Numbered from the stretch's first letter, positions 30,776-42,297 are shown. The stretch: 64,000 nt of DNA from Heterohyrax brucei (GCA_028571685.1 CM053162.1:73520351-73584350), one strand, 5' to 3'. The notes: generated from the letters alone by a model not told the origin. A program made the numbers and translations.

Positions 30776-32841
30776 TTAAGTTTAAATCTTTTTATTCTTT
30801 TTTTGATTTTTTTATTTAATATGACTGAGTGAAAATGTACGTTCCTGTATAAATTTACATGCCCACCTATATGCAGCTTCCACTGCTCTCCCTGTCCGCC
30901 GACAGCACACCATTCCTCTCTGCTCTGTACATGTCTCATCCTCCCAATAGCCTCCTTTCCCCTCCTCTCCACCCACTCTCCTTCCTCGAGCCAGAGGTCA
31001 GCAGGATGATATCCTATAGATGTATAGAACCATAAAGTGCATCCAATATATGGCCACTCTGCATCACCAAGTCCAATCCATTCATGTCCGAAGAGTGGAC
31101 CTTCGTTATGATTTATGGGCAAGGGCAGCATCAGGGGCCAAGCTCCCAGGGGAACCCCGAAACCGCTGGACCATCGATTGAGGTCTTTTAGTGGAGATCT
31201 CAGGATGCACCCCTTTTTATTCTTGTGTTGCTAGTGAGACATAATTTAGTGAGCTCCATCGCGGCTATCACTGGTGGTGGCCGGGCACCATTCGGATCTT
31301 CTGGTCCCAAGTCGATGTAGGCAACCACTCATGTGAGTCTCTCTATCTTCTGGGTTGTCTTTACCTCATGTCATTTTGATCCTCGGTGAGCATCCGTTCC
31401 TGCTGAGTTGGAACGTGTGCTGTGCCCTCTGATGGCAGCTTGGCAGCTTTTAAGACCCCAGACGCCACTCACCAATGTAGGGTGCAGAGAGCCCCCTTAG
31501 CAAAATGCTAGTTGTGCCAATTGGCCTCGATTTCGCCTAAGAACATGGTCCCCTGCCCGCTGTCCCAGCTACTGTATCCTTGTGACATTGGGTTAAGATA
31601 GAAGGAGTATTCAAGTTATACAGAAGTCCACTTAATATTGTTCTTGTTTCTAATGTGTGCTATCACCGATTTCACCCAACCAGATTTCTAGCAACTGTTT
31701 AATCTAAACCCTCCCCCCACCTTGCCCTTCCTCCCTCCCCTCCCTTGCGGCTGTCAGAGAATCTTTTCTTCTATACACAAGTCTGTTTTTGAGATCTTAT
31801 CGTAGAGGTCTCATACAATATTTGTCCTTTTGTCGCTGACTACTTTTACTCAACATAATGTCTTCCAGTTGAAACCAGGTTATGAGATGTTTCCTGGAAT
31901 CATCATTATTCTTTATTATTGTGTAGTGCTCAATTGAGTATATATACCATAGTTTACCTATCCATTCTTCTGTTGTTGGGCATCTGGGTTGATTCCATCT
32001 TTTTGCTATCATGGACTGTGCTGTGATAAACATTCTTGTGCATGTGTCCGTTGGTGTGAAAGGCCTTGATTCTCTAGGATATATTCCAAGTAGTGGAATT
32101 ACTGGGTCAAGTGGTATATCAATATCCATTTTTTTAAGGAATCACCAGATTGCTTTCCAGAGAGACCGGACCATTTTGCAACCCCACCAACAGTGTAGGA
32201 GGGTTCCATTTACTCCATAGCCTCTCCAGCATTTGTTGTTTTGTGTTTTTTGGATCATGGCCAATCTTGTTGGGGTGAGATGGTATCTCATTGTCGTCTT
32301 GATTTGAATTTCTTTAATAACTAAAGATTGTGAACATGTCCGCATGTGTTTTTTGGCTGTCTGGATCTCCTCTTTAATGAGATATCTGTCCATCTCCTTT
32401 GCCCATTGCTTAATTGGATGATTTATCTTCTTCTTATTGATATTTTGTAGTATCTTATAGACTATGGAGATCAGGCATCAGTCTGACATAGAGTTGCCAA
32501 ATATTTTTTCCCAATTCTGTAGGTGTTCTTTTAATTCCATTAATAAAGTCTTTGGATGGGCAAAAGTGTTTGATTCTTAATAGTTCCCATTCATCTATTT
32601 TCTCTTTTGATGATTGTGATTTGTTTGATAGATTTTGGAGTCTGTCCACATTGTGTATTAACCTTTCCATTGTTGTTCCTACCTTTTCTTGGATGAGCTT
32701 TATCGTTTTAGGTTTGATATTTAGGTCTTTTATGTAGTTGGAGTTGGTTTTTGTATAAGGTGTAAGATATGGATCTTGTTTCAATTTATTGCAGATGGAT
32801 ATCCAATTTTCCCAGCACCATTTGTTGTTAAGTTTAAATCT
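30776..32841 (-). mobile_element. Younger L1 3' end, 5'-truncated, with perfect 14-bp target-site duplication
   Basis: The element lies between identical copies of TTAAGTTTAAATCT (30776-30789 and 32828-32841). On + it starts with a T-rich tract (poly(A) tail in antisense), then about 1 kb of 3' UTR. ORF2 C-terminal sequence follows: MIAKRWNQPRCPTTEEWI (about 31950-32040), MRYHLTPTRLAM and HCWWGCKMVRSLWKAIW (32142-32393), and LTPYTKTNSNYI (near 32740). One or two frame breaks separate the three open segments, so it is comparatively young. It interrupts an older L1. Confidence 0.95.
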
Positions 32842-33115
32842 AATCATATTTTTAATTATATACAATTATGTGATGTAAACACTGTGAATCAACTGCAGAA
32901 GTTTATTCTTCTGGCTAAAAAAGGATGACCCAACTGTATTCTATGTATAAGAAATTCACTTTATGTTATAAAGATACAGATAAATGTAATAGGAGGGAAT
33001 AGGATACACCATGTAAACGCTCATCATAGGAAAGTTGAATTTAATTTATCAAAATAGTATAACCTCTATGTTTCTAGACCCCAAAATAGATTTTGAAAAT
33101 GTATAAAGCTCAAAT
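32842..33115 (+). mobile_element. Old L1 fragment, right half
   Basis: It continues the A-rich ancient L1 after the younger insertion. CTGGCTAAAAAAGGATGACCCAACTGTATTCTATGTATAAG corresponds to the family's ACCCAACTATATGCTGTTTACAAGAGA. AGGGAATAGGATACACCATG corresponds to its AAAGGATGG..AAAGATATACCATGC. Confidence 0.75.
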
Positions 33116-33119
33116 GGAC

Positions 33120-34690
33120 AAAATTGAAAGCAGAAGAGACAAGTCCACGGTCACAGCTGATCACCGTGACACCCGTTTCAGCAGCTGATAACAAGTGGAC
33201 TGTCAGGAAGGGTGCAGACTCACGTGGCGTCACCAGCAACGTGACTCACCCTCAGTTAGCACCTCCTGAGCAGAAGACGGCCTGCATTCTTGGTCAGGCT
33301 TTGACCTACCTTTGAACATTCCTTAAGATCGGGCATATTTGGGTCCGTAAAACAAGTCTCAGTAACTTTCAAATGGGTAAAACCATATAGATTATGTTTG
33401 CCATCACCATGGAATTGGTTAGAAATCAGTAATAGACAATATCTTAGAAATCCCCATGGGGGGTGAGGTATAAAACAACATGCTTCTATATAAAACTGAA
33501 GGAAATTTAGAAAGTATTTTTAACTGAACGAACATGAAAACTTAACATGTATGGTTTGTGGGGTGCTGCTTGTTGACTGCTGAGAGCAGAGTTTCTCATC
33601 TTGGCAGTGTGGGCATTTCAGAGCAGACGCTTCTTGTGGGGGTGCCCTGTGCACTGTAGGGCCTTGAGTCCCGTCCTCGGCCTCTGAAAGGCGTTCTTGG
33701 GCTGAGCACACCACACACTACCACAGGATTATCAGGGTCCCAAAAGCTGTCAGTCAGGGATGGTGCTTCAGTGAGTTTGGGTGGCAGGACCAGGAGGTCC
33801 TTCACATCAGGAGACCTTCCAAAGGCTGACTGTGCAGATGTAGGCCACCAGAAGGAGAGGAGGGCTAGGTGATTTTAAGAGGGAAGAGGGGAAGTAGAGG
33901 AGGACAGACTCCTGGTGGCATCAAGGAGGGGACTTTGGGAGCAGGGAGCTCCTCAGGGCTAGACGAATTGGGAGTCTTGATATGCACAGTGGTTACATCG
34001 TCTGGTGCTAGCAGCAAATGTTTTACGTCACAATTGAAGACTGGGCGTCTCTCCCAGGTACGTGCCCTGCGTGTGTGTCTTCTCTGGCTGCTCTGGTTCA
34101 GCGCGCTGGAGCTCGCTGGTGCACTCAGTCAGCAAAGTGAAACACACAGTGATATGGAAGAAACAGTTAAACTTTTTTTCCTGTTCTCTCTTTTTAAGTC
34201 AACATTATTGTTTCTGTAGAATATTTTAGGGGATCTGCAAAAGTGATCTTAGAACTAGTAAATAATAAAAGCTCAGGATATGAGGTGAGATTACAGGTAC
34301 ACTGTTATTTCCGTATACTGATAGTGAATGCACAGAAACGGAAATAAAACTTAATATAATTTACATTAGCATGAAAAACAGGAACCACTTTCCAGTGTGT
34401 AAAACTTGCACACTGAAAACTGCAAAGCATGGCCAAGAGCAGTTACAGCGGACCTAAACATGATGCTCTGTGTTGTGAAGGCATCGGTTCGTCCTTAACT
34501 GACCCATAGCAGCTCTTCTTACCAGGTTTCTAGATTTGAATTGAGTTGGAATGCCCTCTGGCATTCATTACATGTGATGCATTCAGATTTCTCCTACACA
34601 TGTACCAATTTGGGGGACTTGATAACCAGTCACCACAATTATTTCTGAAGGCTCAGTTCCGTTATGGAACTTTCCCCGAGAGCTGCTGTC
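33120..34690. other. Intronic stretch with one MER5-like relic
   Basis: Apart from the MER5-like piece at 33585-33760 I recognise no repeat or gene. The open frame 33869-34219 (+) shows no known domain. Confidence 0.45.
33585..33760. mobile_element. MER5A-like hAT-Charlie MITE relic
   Basis: AGAGTTTCTCATCTTGGCAGTGTGGGCATTTCAGAGCAGACG and GGTGCCCTGTGCACTGTAGGGCCTTGAG mirror the MER5 pattern (GGTTCTCAACCTTGGCACTATTGACATTT then CTGTCCTGTGCATTGTAGGATGTT). It is an old, non-autonomous DNA transposon. Confidence 0.6.
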
Positions 34691-35190
34691 GCACGGGCTG
34701 AGCATAAACCACCCCAACACCAACAGACCCACTGCCATTGTGTAAACTGCTGCTCACGGTGACCTGCAACAAACCAACCAACAGACAGCAGACCCACGGT
34801 CATCATGTAAACACCCGCTTGCAGTGACCACCAGCAAGCCAGCAACCAACCACCAACAGACCCACTGCCACCGTGTAAATTCCCACTCACAGTGACCCAC
34901 CAACAAACCAACAAAACAAACTCACTACCGTCGTATAAGTACTCACTCACAGTGACCCACCAACAAACTAACAAGCCAATAACAAACCCATAACAAACCC
35001 ATGGCCATTGTGTAAATTCCCCCTCACAGTGACTTGCCAGCAAACCGGTAAACAAAACAAACTCCTCCCGTTGTGTTAATACTCACGGTGACCCACCAAC
35101 AAACAATGAAGCCACTGTCACGCTCTCACAGTGACCCGACAACCCACCACCAGCCAACGCACGGCTGTTATGTAAGTTCCCACTCATGGT
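34690..35190 (+). repeat. SINE-derived minisatellite (AfroSINE tail units)
   Basis: Seven to eight irregular units, about 55-80 bp, of the form CCCACTGCCATTGTGTAAATTCCCACTCACAGTGACC followed by a variable CCAACAAACCAACAA linker. The unit equals the antisense AfroSINE 3' end (AAACCCATTGCCGTTGAGT..ATTCCGACTCATAGTGACC) including its A-rich tail. The array merges at its right end into an intact AfroSINE body (35150-35308). Confidence 0.85.
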
Positions 35191-35308
35191 GACCCAGGAG
35201 GACAGAGTAGAGCTTCCCCACGTGGTTTCTAAGGAGTGGCTGATGGATTTGAACTGCCAGCCTTTTGGTTAGCAGCTGAGCTCGTAACCAGTATGCCACC
35301 AGGGTTAA
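35150..35308 (-). mobile_element. AfroSINE at the end of the SINE-derived array
   Basis: The + strand reads CGGCTGTTATGTAAGTTCCCACTCATGGTGACCCAGGAGGACAGAGTAGAGC, then GATTTGAACTGCCAGCCTTTTGGTTAGCAGCTGAG. The head complement CGTAACCAGTATGCCACCAGGGTT ends it. It shares its tail side with the neighbouring tandem units and is the probable parent copy. Confidence 0.85.
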
Positions 35309-35344
35309 CAGGCTGATGTTAAAAATTTATGTTGAAATTCTAAG

Positions 35345-36118
35345 GACCTGTTAGTTAAGACAATGCAGTACCGGCAAAGATAAGACACAGAGACCAGCAG
35401 GACAGGACAGAGTGTCTCAAAGTCAGCCCACATGCCGGTGCTCGCATGATTCCCAACAAGGTGCAGGGGAAAACCGGCGGGAGTCAGAAGGGCCTTTCTA
35501 GTAAACCTGCTCAGGTGACTCCATATTCAGTTAAGACAAAAATTCCCCTTGGCCGTCTACCCCGCACCATAACTTCAGATGGAGTGTAAATCTAAACGTG
35601 AAAGCTAATACGGTATTACCAAGATACCTAGGAGACAATTTTTTTGACTTTAGAGTAGACAGACATTTCTTTAAAAAGACACAAAGAAGACTAACCATAA
35701 AAGATAAAGTTGGTAAGTTAGACTTCATCAAAATTACAAATTTCTAGTCACTAAGAAAATATCGTTAATAAAGCCCAAAGGATGTGCACACTCATGTTGA
35801 TTTTAGCACTGTTCAAAGCAGCAGAAAGAAGGGAACCAGCTCAGTGCCCATGAGCGGATGAACGGATACATATTGAGGGTGTGTGCACACATCGGAAGTC
35901 GCTGTAACGATAAAGAACAACGAGGGGTCTCTGGAACATCTCATAATGTGGAAGACTGCGGAAGGCATAGCTGCGTGAGATTAACTGGTCACAAAAGCAC
36001 AAATATTGTATGAGACCATTATTATAAGAACTCAAGAAAAGGTTCAAACACATTAGAAAATATTCTTTGATGGTTACAAGAACAGGGAGGAAGGGAGAGG
36101 GGTCGTCACTAACCAGAT
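35345..36118 (+). mobile_element. L1 ORF2 3' relic (sense)
   Basis: GCAGTACCGGCAAAGATAAGACACAGAGACCAGCAGGAC (35366) and AGACTAACCATAAAAGATAAAGTTGGTAAG (35690) are ORF2 remnants. GAGATTAACTGGTCACAAAAGCACAAATATTGTATGAGACC (35976) is the ORF2 end, followed by TAAGAACTCAAGAAAAGG. Internal deletions have shortened it. It stops at the A-run where an AfroSINE begins. Confidence 0.75.
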
Positions 36119-36290
36119 TTAAGAAAAAAAAAAAAAAGAACCCACGGCCACTGAGTCGTTGCCGACTCATAGCAACCTTAGAGGTCAGAGGAAAACTGCC
36201 CCATAGAGTTTCCAAGGAGTGCCTGGTGTATTTTGAACGGCTGACCTTTCGATTAGCAGACACAGCACATGTTAAATACCAGCTGCTCGT
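36119..36290 (-). mobile_element. AfroSINE with long A/T tail
   Basis: A 17-base A-run on + is followed by GAACCCACGGCCACTGAGTCGTTGCCGACTCATAGCAACC, CCCCATAGAGTTTCCAAGGAGTGCCTGG and the degraded head side CGATTAGCAGACACAGCACATGTTAAATACC. Confidence 0.9.
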
Positions 36291-36439
36291 AGATGCCTGA
36301 GTTTGCATCTGAATTCTGACTTCCGTCTTGTGGGTCTAGGTATCTGCTGTGCCAGTACTAGGCTGTTCGGACTGCAGTGGGGCTGTAAGAGGTTCTGAAA
36401 TCATTTGGTGAATGGATGCTGACTTGGTCCTTCTTAGTA

Positions 36440-37284
36440 ATTAATGCTTTGCTTAGTCAGGGCCTCTTCCCATATGAACTTAGTGGTTTGTTTCTCTATT
36501 TCCTTAAAAAATGCCATTGAATTTGGATTGGGATTGCCTTGGTGCATAGGTTTCTTTGAGGAGAACAGACATTTTCATAGTGTGGATTCTTTCTATCCGT
36601 GAGCAAGATACGTTTCTCTACTCGTGTAGGGCTCTTTTGGTTTCTTGCAGTAGTGTATTATAGTTTTCTTTCAGGGATCCATTATGTCTCTGGTTACGTG
36701 AGTTCCTAAGTGTTTTACCTTCTTTGGGCTACTGCAGATTGTACTGATTCGGCGATTTACTATTGGACGTTCTTCCTGTTGGTGCAGAGGAATCAAACTG
36801 ATCTTTGTATGTTTGTTTTGTGTCTTGATACTTTGCTGAACTTCTGTTAGTTTCTGTAGTTGTTTTGTGGATTCTTTAGGGTTTTCTATGTATAGGATCA
36901 TATCATTTGAAAATAGAGACACTTTTATGTCTTGCTTACCAATTTGAATGTCTTGTTTCTTTTTCTAGCCTGATTGCTGTGACTAGAACCTCCCGCACAA
37001 TGTTAAATAAGAGTAGATTTATTTAGTAGCTCTACCTCTGTATGTGTTGTTTAGGTAGGTAGTGTGTTTCTCAAAATTTGTGCATTTCCTCTAGGTTAGA
37101 GTGCAATTTTTCATAGTATTCTGTACGAGTCTTTTAATTTTAGTTGTGATATGCTCCATCTCATTTCTTATTTGGCTTATTTGCTTCCTCTTTATTTATT
37201 TAGGTCAATTTGGCCATTGGTTTATTGATTTTGCTGATCTTGTCAGAGAACTAGCTTTTTTCTTTTCTTCCTCTCTTTTTCATT
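36440..37284 (-). mobile_element. L1 ORF2 reverse-transcriptase region (antisense), part 1
   Basis: The minus strand encodes MSLFSNDMILYIENPKES (36880-36922), the L1 ORF2 stretch containing the catalytic aspartate-pair region (normally adjacent to ADDM). The + strand has AAACCTATGTATAGGATCATATCATTTGAAAATAGAGAC-type landmarks (36889). The upper edge meets a nested L1 3' end. Confidence 0.8.
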
Positions 37285-38365
37285 GTGATTAACTGTTAAG
37301 TATACAATCCAAATCAGTTTTGCCTGCCTGCCCATCTGTAACTCCATCCACTCTCCTCACCCACTGTACTCTTCCCTTTCACTCTTTACTTCCAGTATCT
37401 TCTTAATGAGCACCTGTCCCCTTCTCTTGACCTTCTTCTCTCCCATCTAGAAAGAAACCAGTAAGACAGCCTCCTATAAATGTATAAAACTGTAAAGTAC
37501 ACACACCACCTGCATCACTCTGTGTCCCCAGCTCCCAGTCCATTCTTTATCTAAAGTGTCGGCTTTGGTGCTGGTTTCAGCTCTGGGTAGGAGCAAGTCC
37601 AGGGGCCATGTTCTCAGGGGCTCCTCCAGGTTGTTGGATCATCAAGTCTGGTCTTTTAATACAGTTCCTGATGTGCACACCCTTTTTCCTCGTGCTGTAT
37701 CAGGGACTCTGCATTGTGTTCCCTGCCAGGGCTGTCTTTGGTGGTGGCCAGGCACCATCTGGCTCTTCTGTTTTCCTGCTGATGTAGTCTCCCAGTCATG
37801 TGGGTTCTTTTGTCTTCTGGGTTCTTTAGACCTTGTGTCGTTGATGTTCTTGGTTGATGTCTTTTCCAAGGATTGAGACCAATTGATGTTCCCCAGCTGG
37901 CAGCTTGCTGGCCTTTAGGACCCCAGGTGCCCCTCACCAATATGGGTTGTGGAAGACTCTCTTAGAAAAAGACTAGTTATGCCGGTTTACCTTGTGTCCC
38001 TGAAAACATGGTCCCCAGACCCCTGTCTCTGCTACTGTATCCTTTGAAAATATTGGATCGAATTTAGAAAACTGTTTAGCTTATGATGTAGACAATTAGG
38101 CTTATCTGTCTTCAGCTGAGTGCTGTCACCCCCTTCACCTAACCAAATTCCTGTCAACTGTCTAATTTATGAATAACCCTATCTGTGCCTCCCTACCCTT
38201 GTAGCCATCAAAGAGTCTTTTGTTCTGTGTGTAAGTCGTAAGTCCTTGTCATAGTGGTCTCGTGCACTGGTTTTCGTTTTGCAGCTGGCTGATTTCACTC
38301 AGCCTGATGTCTTCCGGTTGATTCCAGGTTACGAGATATTTTGTAAAATTATCGTTGTTGTTTGT
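37285..38365 (-). mobile_element. L1 3' UTR copy nested in another L1
   Basis: This 1.1-kb stretch aligns by eye in the same order with the 3' UTR at 30830-31900. Shared landmarks are the CCATCCACTCTCCTCACCC region, GTTGGATCATCAAGTCTGGTCTTTTA, GCACCATCTGGCTCTTCTG, CTGCTACTGTATCC and CTTCCGGTTGATTCCAGGTTACGAGATATTTTGT. It lies between two segments belonging to one antisense L1, so it inserted later. No target duplication could be defined. Confidence 0.75.
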
Positions 38366-39370
38366 TATTTCTGGTCTCTTGATTGTTGTTAGCTTGATAT
38401 ATATTTTTTCTTCTTTTGAGGTTTAGTTTATGTCTTTAAGTCTAAGGTGTGTCTCTTGTAGGCAGCATGTACACTGACCATTTTTTTTTTAGTCTATTTT
38501 GCCATTCTCCGTCTCTACTGGTGCAGTTAGTCGATTTACATTTAGTGTAATTATTGACAGGTATGAGTTCAGTGGTGTTACCTTGTTGCCTTTTCATGGG
38601 TATGTTGTTGATGGTTTCTTTGTTTCACTTAATTTTCTGTGCTGAGTCATTTTTCTGATGAGGGCCTTCACTGAAGTAATGGGCCCACACAGGTCTGTGC
38701 AGGCATGGAAGCTATCAATATCCGTGGATCCGTTATGCCTGCACCTAGGCAAAGGAGCTATGTTTGCCCTGGTTCTTGGCTTCAGGGAAGTGCTGATTAT
38801 GTTTTTCCTGTTTGATTATTAGTTCCCTTTCTAAGGCCAGGAGAACAGCTCAGGGTATGCGAGGGACCCTACTTCAAGCCTGGGAGGAATATGTCGGACT
38901 CTGAAGCTGATTTGGATCCAGTGCAGGGCAGGCTGGCGGCAGATAGATGGGAAATAAGTTTTCCCCGAAGAAGTGTTCTTTTATCCTCCTGGTAGTGTCT
39001 TGCAGACTGAGTACAGCTTTTCACCGATTGTGAAGGCGACAGTGGACTCTCTCCTCCATGGTCTATGGTCTGTCCTGATGTGGAGGACAAGTCCTGAATA
39101 CCACTGCGTATGTCACCCTCTCCGTGCCAGCAGGTCTGGCCTGCAGGGTGATGGTCCCTGCTGGGTGGGTCTGGTTCGCAACTCCTTCTGGCTCTAAACT
39201 GTCTCCCTCCCCCTCCGCCACCACTCAGTCCAGTTCTTCAACTTTGCCTTTGATGGTCAGGCCTCCTAGTTAGTCATATATAATCGTTTCACTTGTTGTT
39301 TTCAAGTCTTGGTTATAAGAGGAACCACAGGAAGCATCTGACTATCCTGCCAGCTTCTCCCTTCATCCTT
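38366..39370 (-). mobile_element. Antisense L1, part 2 (ORF2 start / 5' side)
   Basis: The segment 38366-38660 matches the inter-ORF/ORF2-start pattern (GGTTTAGTTTATGTCTTTAAGTCTAAGGTGTGTCTCTTGTAGGCAGCATGTA; TTAGTCGATTTACATTTAGTGTAATTATTGACAGGTATGA). The rest to 39370 is plausibly the 5' side of the same element but I do not recognise it firmly. Confidence 0.55.
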
Positions 39371-39374
39371 AAGG

Positions 39375-40290
39375 GTGCTTTCTGCATCATTTGATATTTT
39401 GCCTATAGAATTCTTCTAAGCTGTGTATTGCCTTGGCATTATTCTTCATTTCTTTCACTTTCAGAAGTGTTGAGTATGTTCTTCCCTTTTGGTTTTCTAA
39501 CTCTGGGCCTTTGCACACTGTATAATAATACTTGGTCTTCTCAAGCTCCTGTTGCAAATCTTCTGTTCATCTCTCTTACCTTATCATTTCTTCCATTCTC
39601 TTAGCTACTGTGTTTAAGAGTGAGTTTCAGAGTCTTTTCTGTCGTCCACTTTGCTGTTTTTCTTTTCTGTTATTTTGATGACGTTTCACTTTCTTTACAT
39701 ATGATGTCCGTGATCATCCCACAGCTCATCTTGTCTCAGGTCACTGGTGCTCAGTGAGTCGGGTCTGTCCTGGAGGTGGTCTGTATCCGAGTCTCTGTCC
39801 TCACCTTGACCCGTGTGGACTTGTGATCGTCCCTCAGCTCGTCTGGTCTCGGGTTGCTGGTGTGCGGTGAGTCGGGTCTGTCCTGGAGGTGATCTGTATC
39901 CGGGTCGCTGTCCTCACCTGCACCTGTGTGGACTTGTGATTGTCCCTCAGCTCGTCTGGTCTCCGGTCGCTGGTGTGCGGTGAGTCGGGTCTGTCCTGGA
40001 GGTGATCTGTATCCAGGTCGCTGTCCTCACCTGCACCTGTGTGGACTTGTGATCGTCCCTCAGCCCATCTGGTCTCCGGTCGCTGGTGTGCAGTGAGTCG
40101 GGTCTGTCCTAGAGGTGGTCTGTATCTGGGTCGCTGTCCTCACCTGCACCCATGTGGACTTGCTTAGTCTCTTCAGTGGCAGCTCTCACCTGCACGTGAG
40201 CCGCTGTGGTGGTCTGTCCTGCTGTCAGCCCTTAGAGCTGTTGTGGCAGGTGCTGTGAAGGTTCTCTGTCCTTTCTTTCCACAGCTGTCC
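39375..40290 (-). mobile_element. RTE internal fragment with a tandem expansion
   Basis: The left part follows RTE between its RT and endonuclease regions: TTCCCTTTTGGTTTTCTAACTC (39482), TCAGAGTCTTTTCTGTCGTCC (39628) and CACTTTCTTTACATATGATGTCCGTGATCAT (39687). It then enters a 113-bp tandem array built from the next RTE segment. Both ends are truncated. Confidence 0.8.
39718..40165 (+). repeat. 113-bp tandem repeat, 4 units, inside RTE
   Basis: Units begin at 39718, 39831, 39944 and 40057, with identical spacing of 113 bp. Each contains CCTCAGCTCGTCTGGTCTC, GAGTCGGGTCTGTCCTGGAGG, TCTGTATCC and TCCTCACCTGCACC..TGTGGACTTG. The unit equals the RTE segment from CACAACTCGTCTGGTCTTCGG to CGTGGACTTG. 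Units 2 and 3 are most alike. Confidence 0.95.
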
Positions 40291-40333
40291 TGAGTATGTC
40301 TGTGTGTGTATTACATACATGTCCACACACACA

Positions 40334-40900
40334 CGAGGTGACAATTAAGTTTGCGAGGTCATCCTAGAAAAAGTACGACATACCTTGCTGTAGACTGCCA
40401 CTACAGTCCCCTTCGAAGCACTTCCCTTTGGGAAGCTGAGCACCAGTGCCAGCGCCTAGTCCGCCCTTCAGAGCAATTTTGGAACTCTTTTTCTGGAATG
40501 GCCATCAGAGCTGTCATCATATTACCCTTGATGTCCTGAATATCATCAAAGTATCTTCCTTTCAATATTTTCCTTTATCTTTGTGTAAAGAAAAAGTCAT
40601 TGGGGGCCAGATCAGGTGAGTAGGGAGGGTGTTCCAATACAATTATTTCTGTACTGGCTAAAAGCTCCCTCACAGACAACAGTATAGTTAAGTTGACAAA
40701 CTTGCCCCTGTGCCACTGTGCATAGTAGCCATTCCAGAAAGAGTCCCAAAATTGCTTTGAAGGGTGGACTAGGCACTGGCATCAGTGCATAGCTTCCCAA
40801 GGAGAGGACTTCGTAGCTGACCTTAGTGATACTCAGCAATGAGGGATGTAGCACTCACTTAGAACAATTAAGTTCACAAACTGACTTGTTGGCCCTCATA
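40334..40900. mobile_element. Palindromic mariner derivative (two inverted 3' ends)
   Basis: Both ends correspond to the 3' end of the mariner seen at 47.8-49.4 kb. The left arm (40334-40510) reads GACAATTAAGTTTGCGAGGTCATCCTAGAAAAAGTACGACATACC. The complement of the right arm (40725-40900) reads GTTTGTGAACTTAATTGTTCTAAGTGAGTGCTACATCCC and continues in the same order through GGGAAGCT...GCCTAGTCC.CCCTTC. The left copy continues inward to about 40675 with the antisense transposase C-terminus (complement encodes a SPDLAP-like block near 40612). It carries no intact transposase gene. Confidence 0.8.
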
Positions 40901-40924
40901 CACAATAACATTTTACAAGAAAAC

Positions 40925-41565
40925 AGCCATCAACAACTAACTTAAAATACCAAGTGTTAGAGTACCTACGGAATGACCTACATACATTCAGCTGATGGTA
41001 TGCAGGTTGTACAACCACTCTGAAAGGCTTTGGCAGCTTGTAATAAGGTGAAGCGTACAGCTACCCTGTGATCCAGTCATCTCACTTTTGGTTATTTGTC
41101 CAAAAGAAATTACTATTTCCATTTCTGTTTAATTCCATATAGTAGACTCTGAATAGAAATAACTGAAGTGTATGTCATTGGAAAAATGTATGGACATGTC
41201 ATGCTGCGCTCATACTCCTCAGTATAGAAGTAGCAGCCTCTGAGTACACACAGCAACAGGGGTGAGTCTCAGAAACACACTACCTGAAGAAACCATGCAC
41301 AGGAAGCACAGTACTGCAGGATTCCTTTTCTTTGCATTTCAGATACGGGCAAAACTATTCCATAGGACCAGAAGCCAGAAAAGTTGTTATCTTGGAGTGC
41401 GTGCTGGGCTGGTACCTTTAAAGTGTGATGAGAAACTGTTGGATTTATGGACATATTTTATATCTTGGTCTGGATGACAATTACATAGTTTTTACATATA
41501 GATTTGTACGTGTACTGTATGTCATTACACTTCAGTAGAAATACACAGGAAGTCTTTTAAGAGGT
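40925..41565 (+). mobile_element. Old L1 3' end (sense)
   Basis: It follows the ancient L1 ORF2 end and 3' UTR: GTTGTACAACCACTCTGAAAGGCTTTGGCAG, ACCCTGTGATCCAGTCATCTCAC, ACTGCAGGATTCC and the terminal TGTACGTGTACTGTATGTCATTACACTTCAGTAGAAAT. It is clearly older than the L1 3' ends at 4577 or 46175 because its 3' UTR belongs to a different subfamily. Confidence 0.7.
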
Positions 41566-42297
41566 GTTTCTCGTGTGTATTGAGAGAGAACTGAGAATCA
41601 GCAAGTCCGTCAAGCTAGACTCGCACCATTGCAGCCCGCCAGCTGCAGGTGTGACCCCCTGTCCGTGGGTGGAAGGCGTACTTCCAGCTCTCTCCTGACT
41701 ATGTTTCTTCCTCCTAACTTCTGACAAGCTTTCATAACAAGTTAGGTTGGAATTGTGTTCTTTACTTCTGATTCGTGGGAGGCTCTCTCTCAGGGTAGGC
41801 TCTTACATCACCACGAAACACCCCAGTATCGGACTGTTTTGAAACTGGAAAGGCTGAGTCCTCCTCCTTCTGTTTTTCGTTTTCTAGGTTATTTTGACTA
41901 TTGGAGACTCTTTAGAACCGTATGTAAATTTGAGGAGTGAATTTTCCATTTCTGCCAAAAAAAAAAGTGTGTTGGTATTTTGATAGGGATTATGTTAGAT
42001 CTGTAGATCACTTTGGGGAACATTGACGTATTAACTATTAAGTCTTCTAAACGGTGCACATTGAGTGTGTGCACATTTAATAGGCCTTCTTTGGATTCTT
42101 TTGGACATGTTTTGTGGTTTTCCGTGTACAAATCTGTCGTGTCCCTGGTTAAAGGTGTTCCTAGACATTTTATTACTTCAGATGCTCTTGCGAATGAAAT
42201 TGTTTTCTTAATTTCCTTTTAAGATTGGTCATTGCTGACCTATAGAGGCCCATCTGAATTTTGTGTGATGATCTCGTAGCTGGCACACACCATACAC

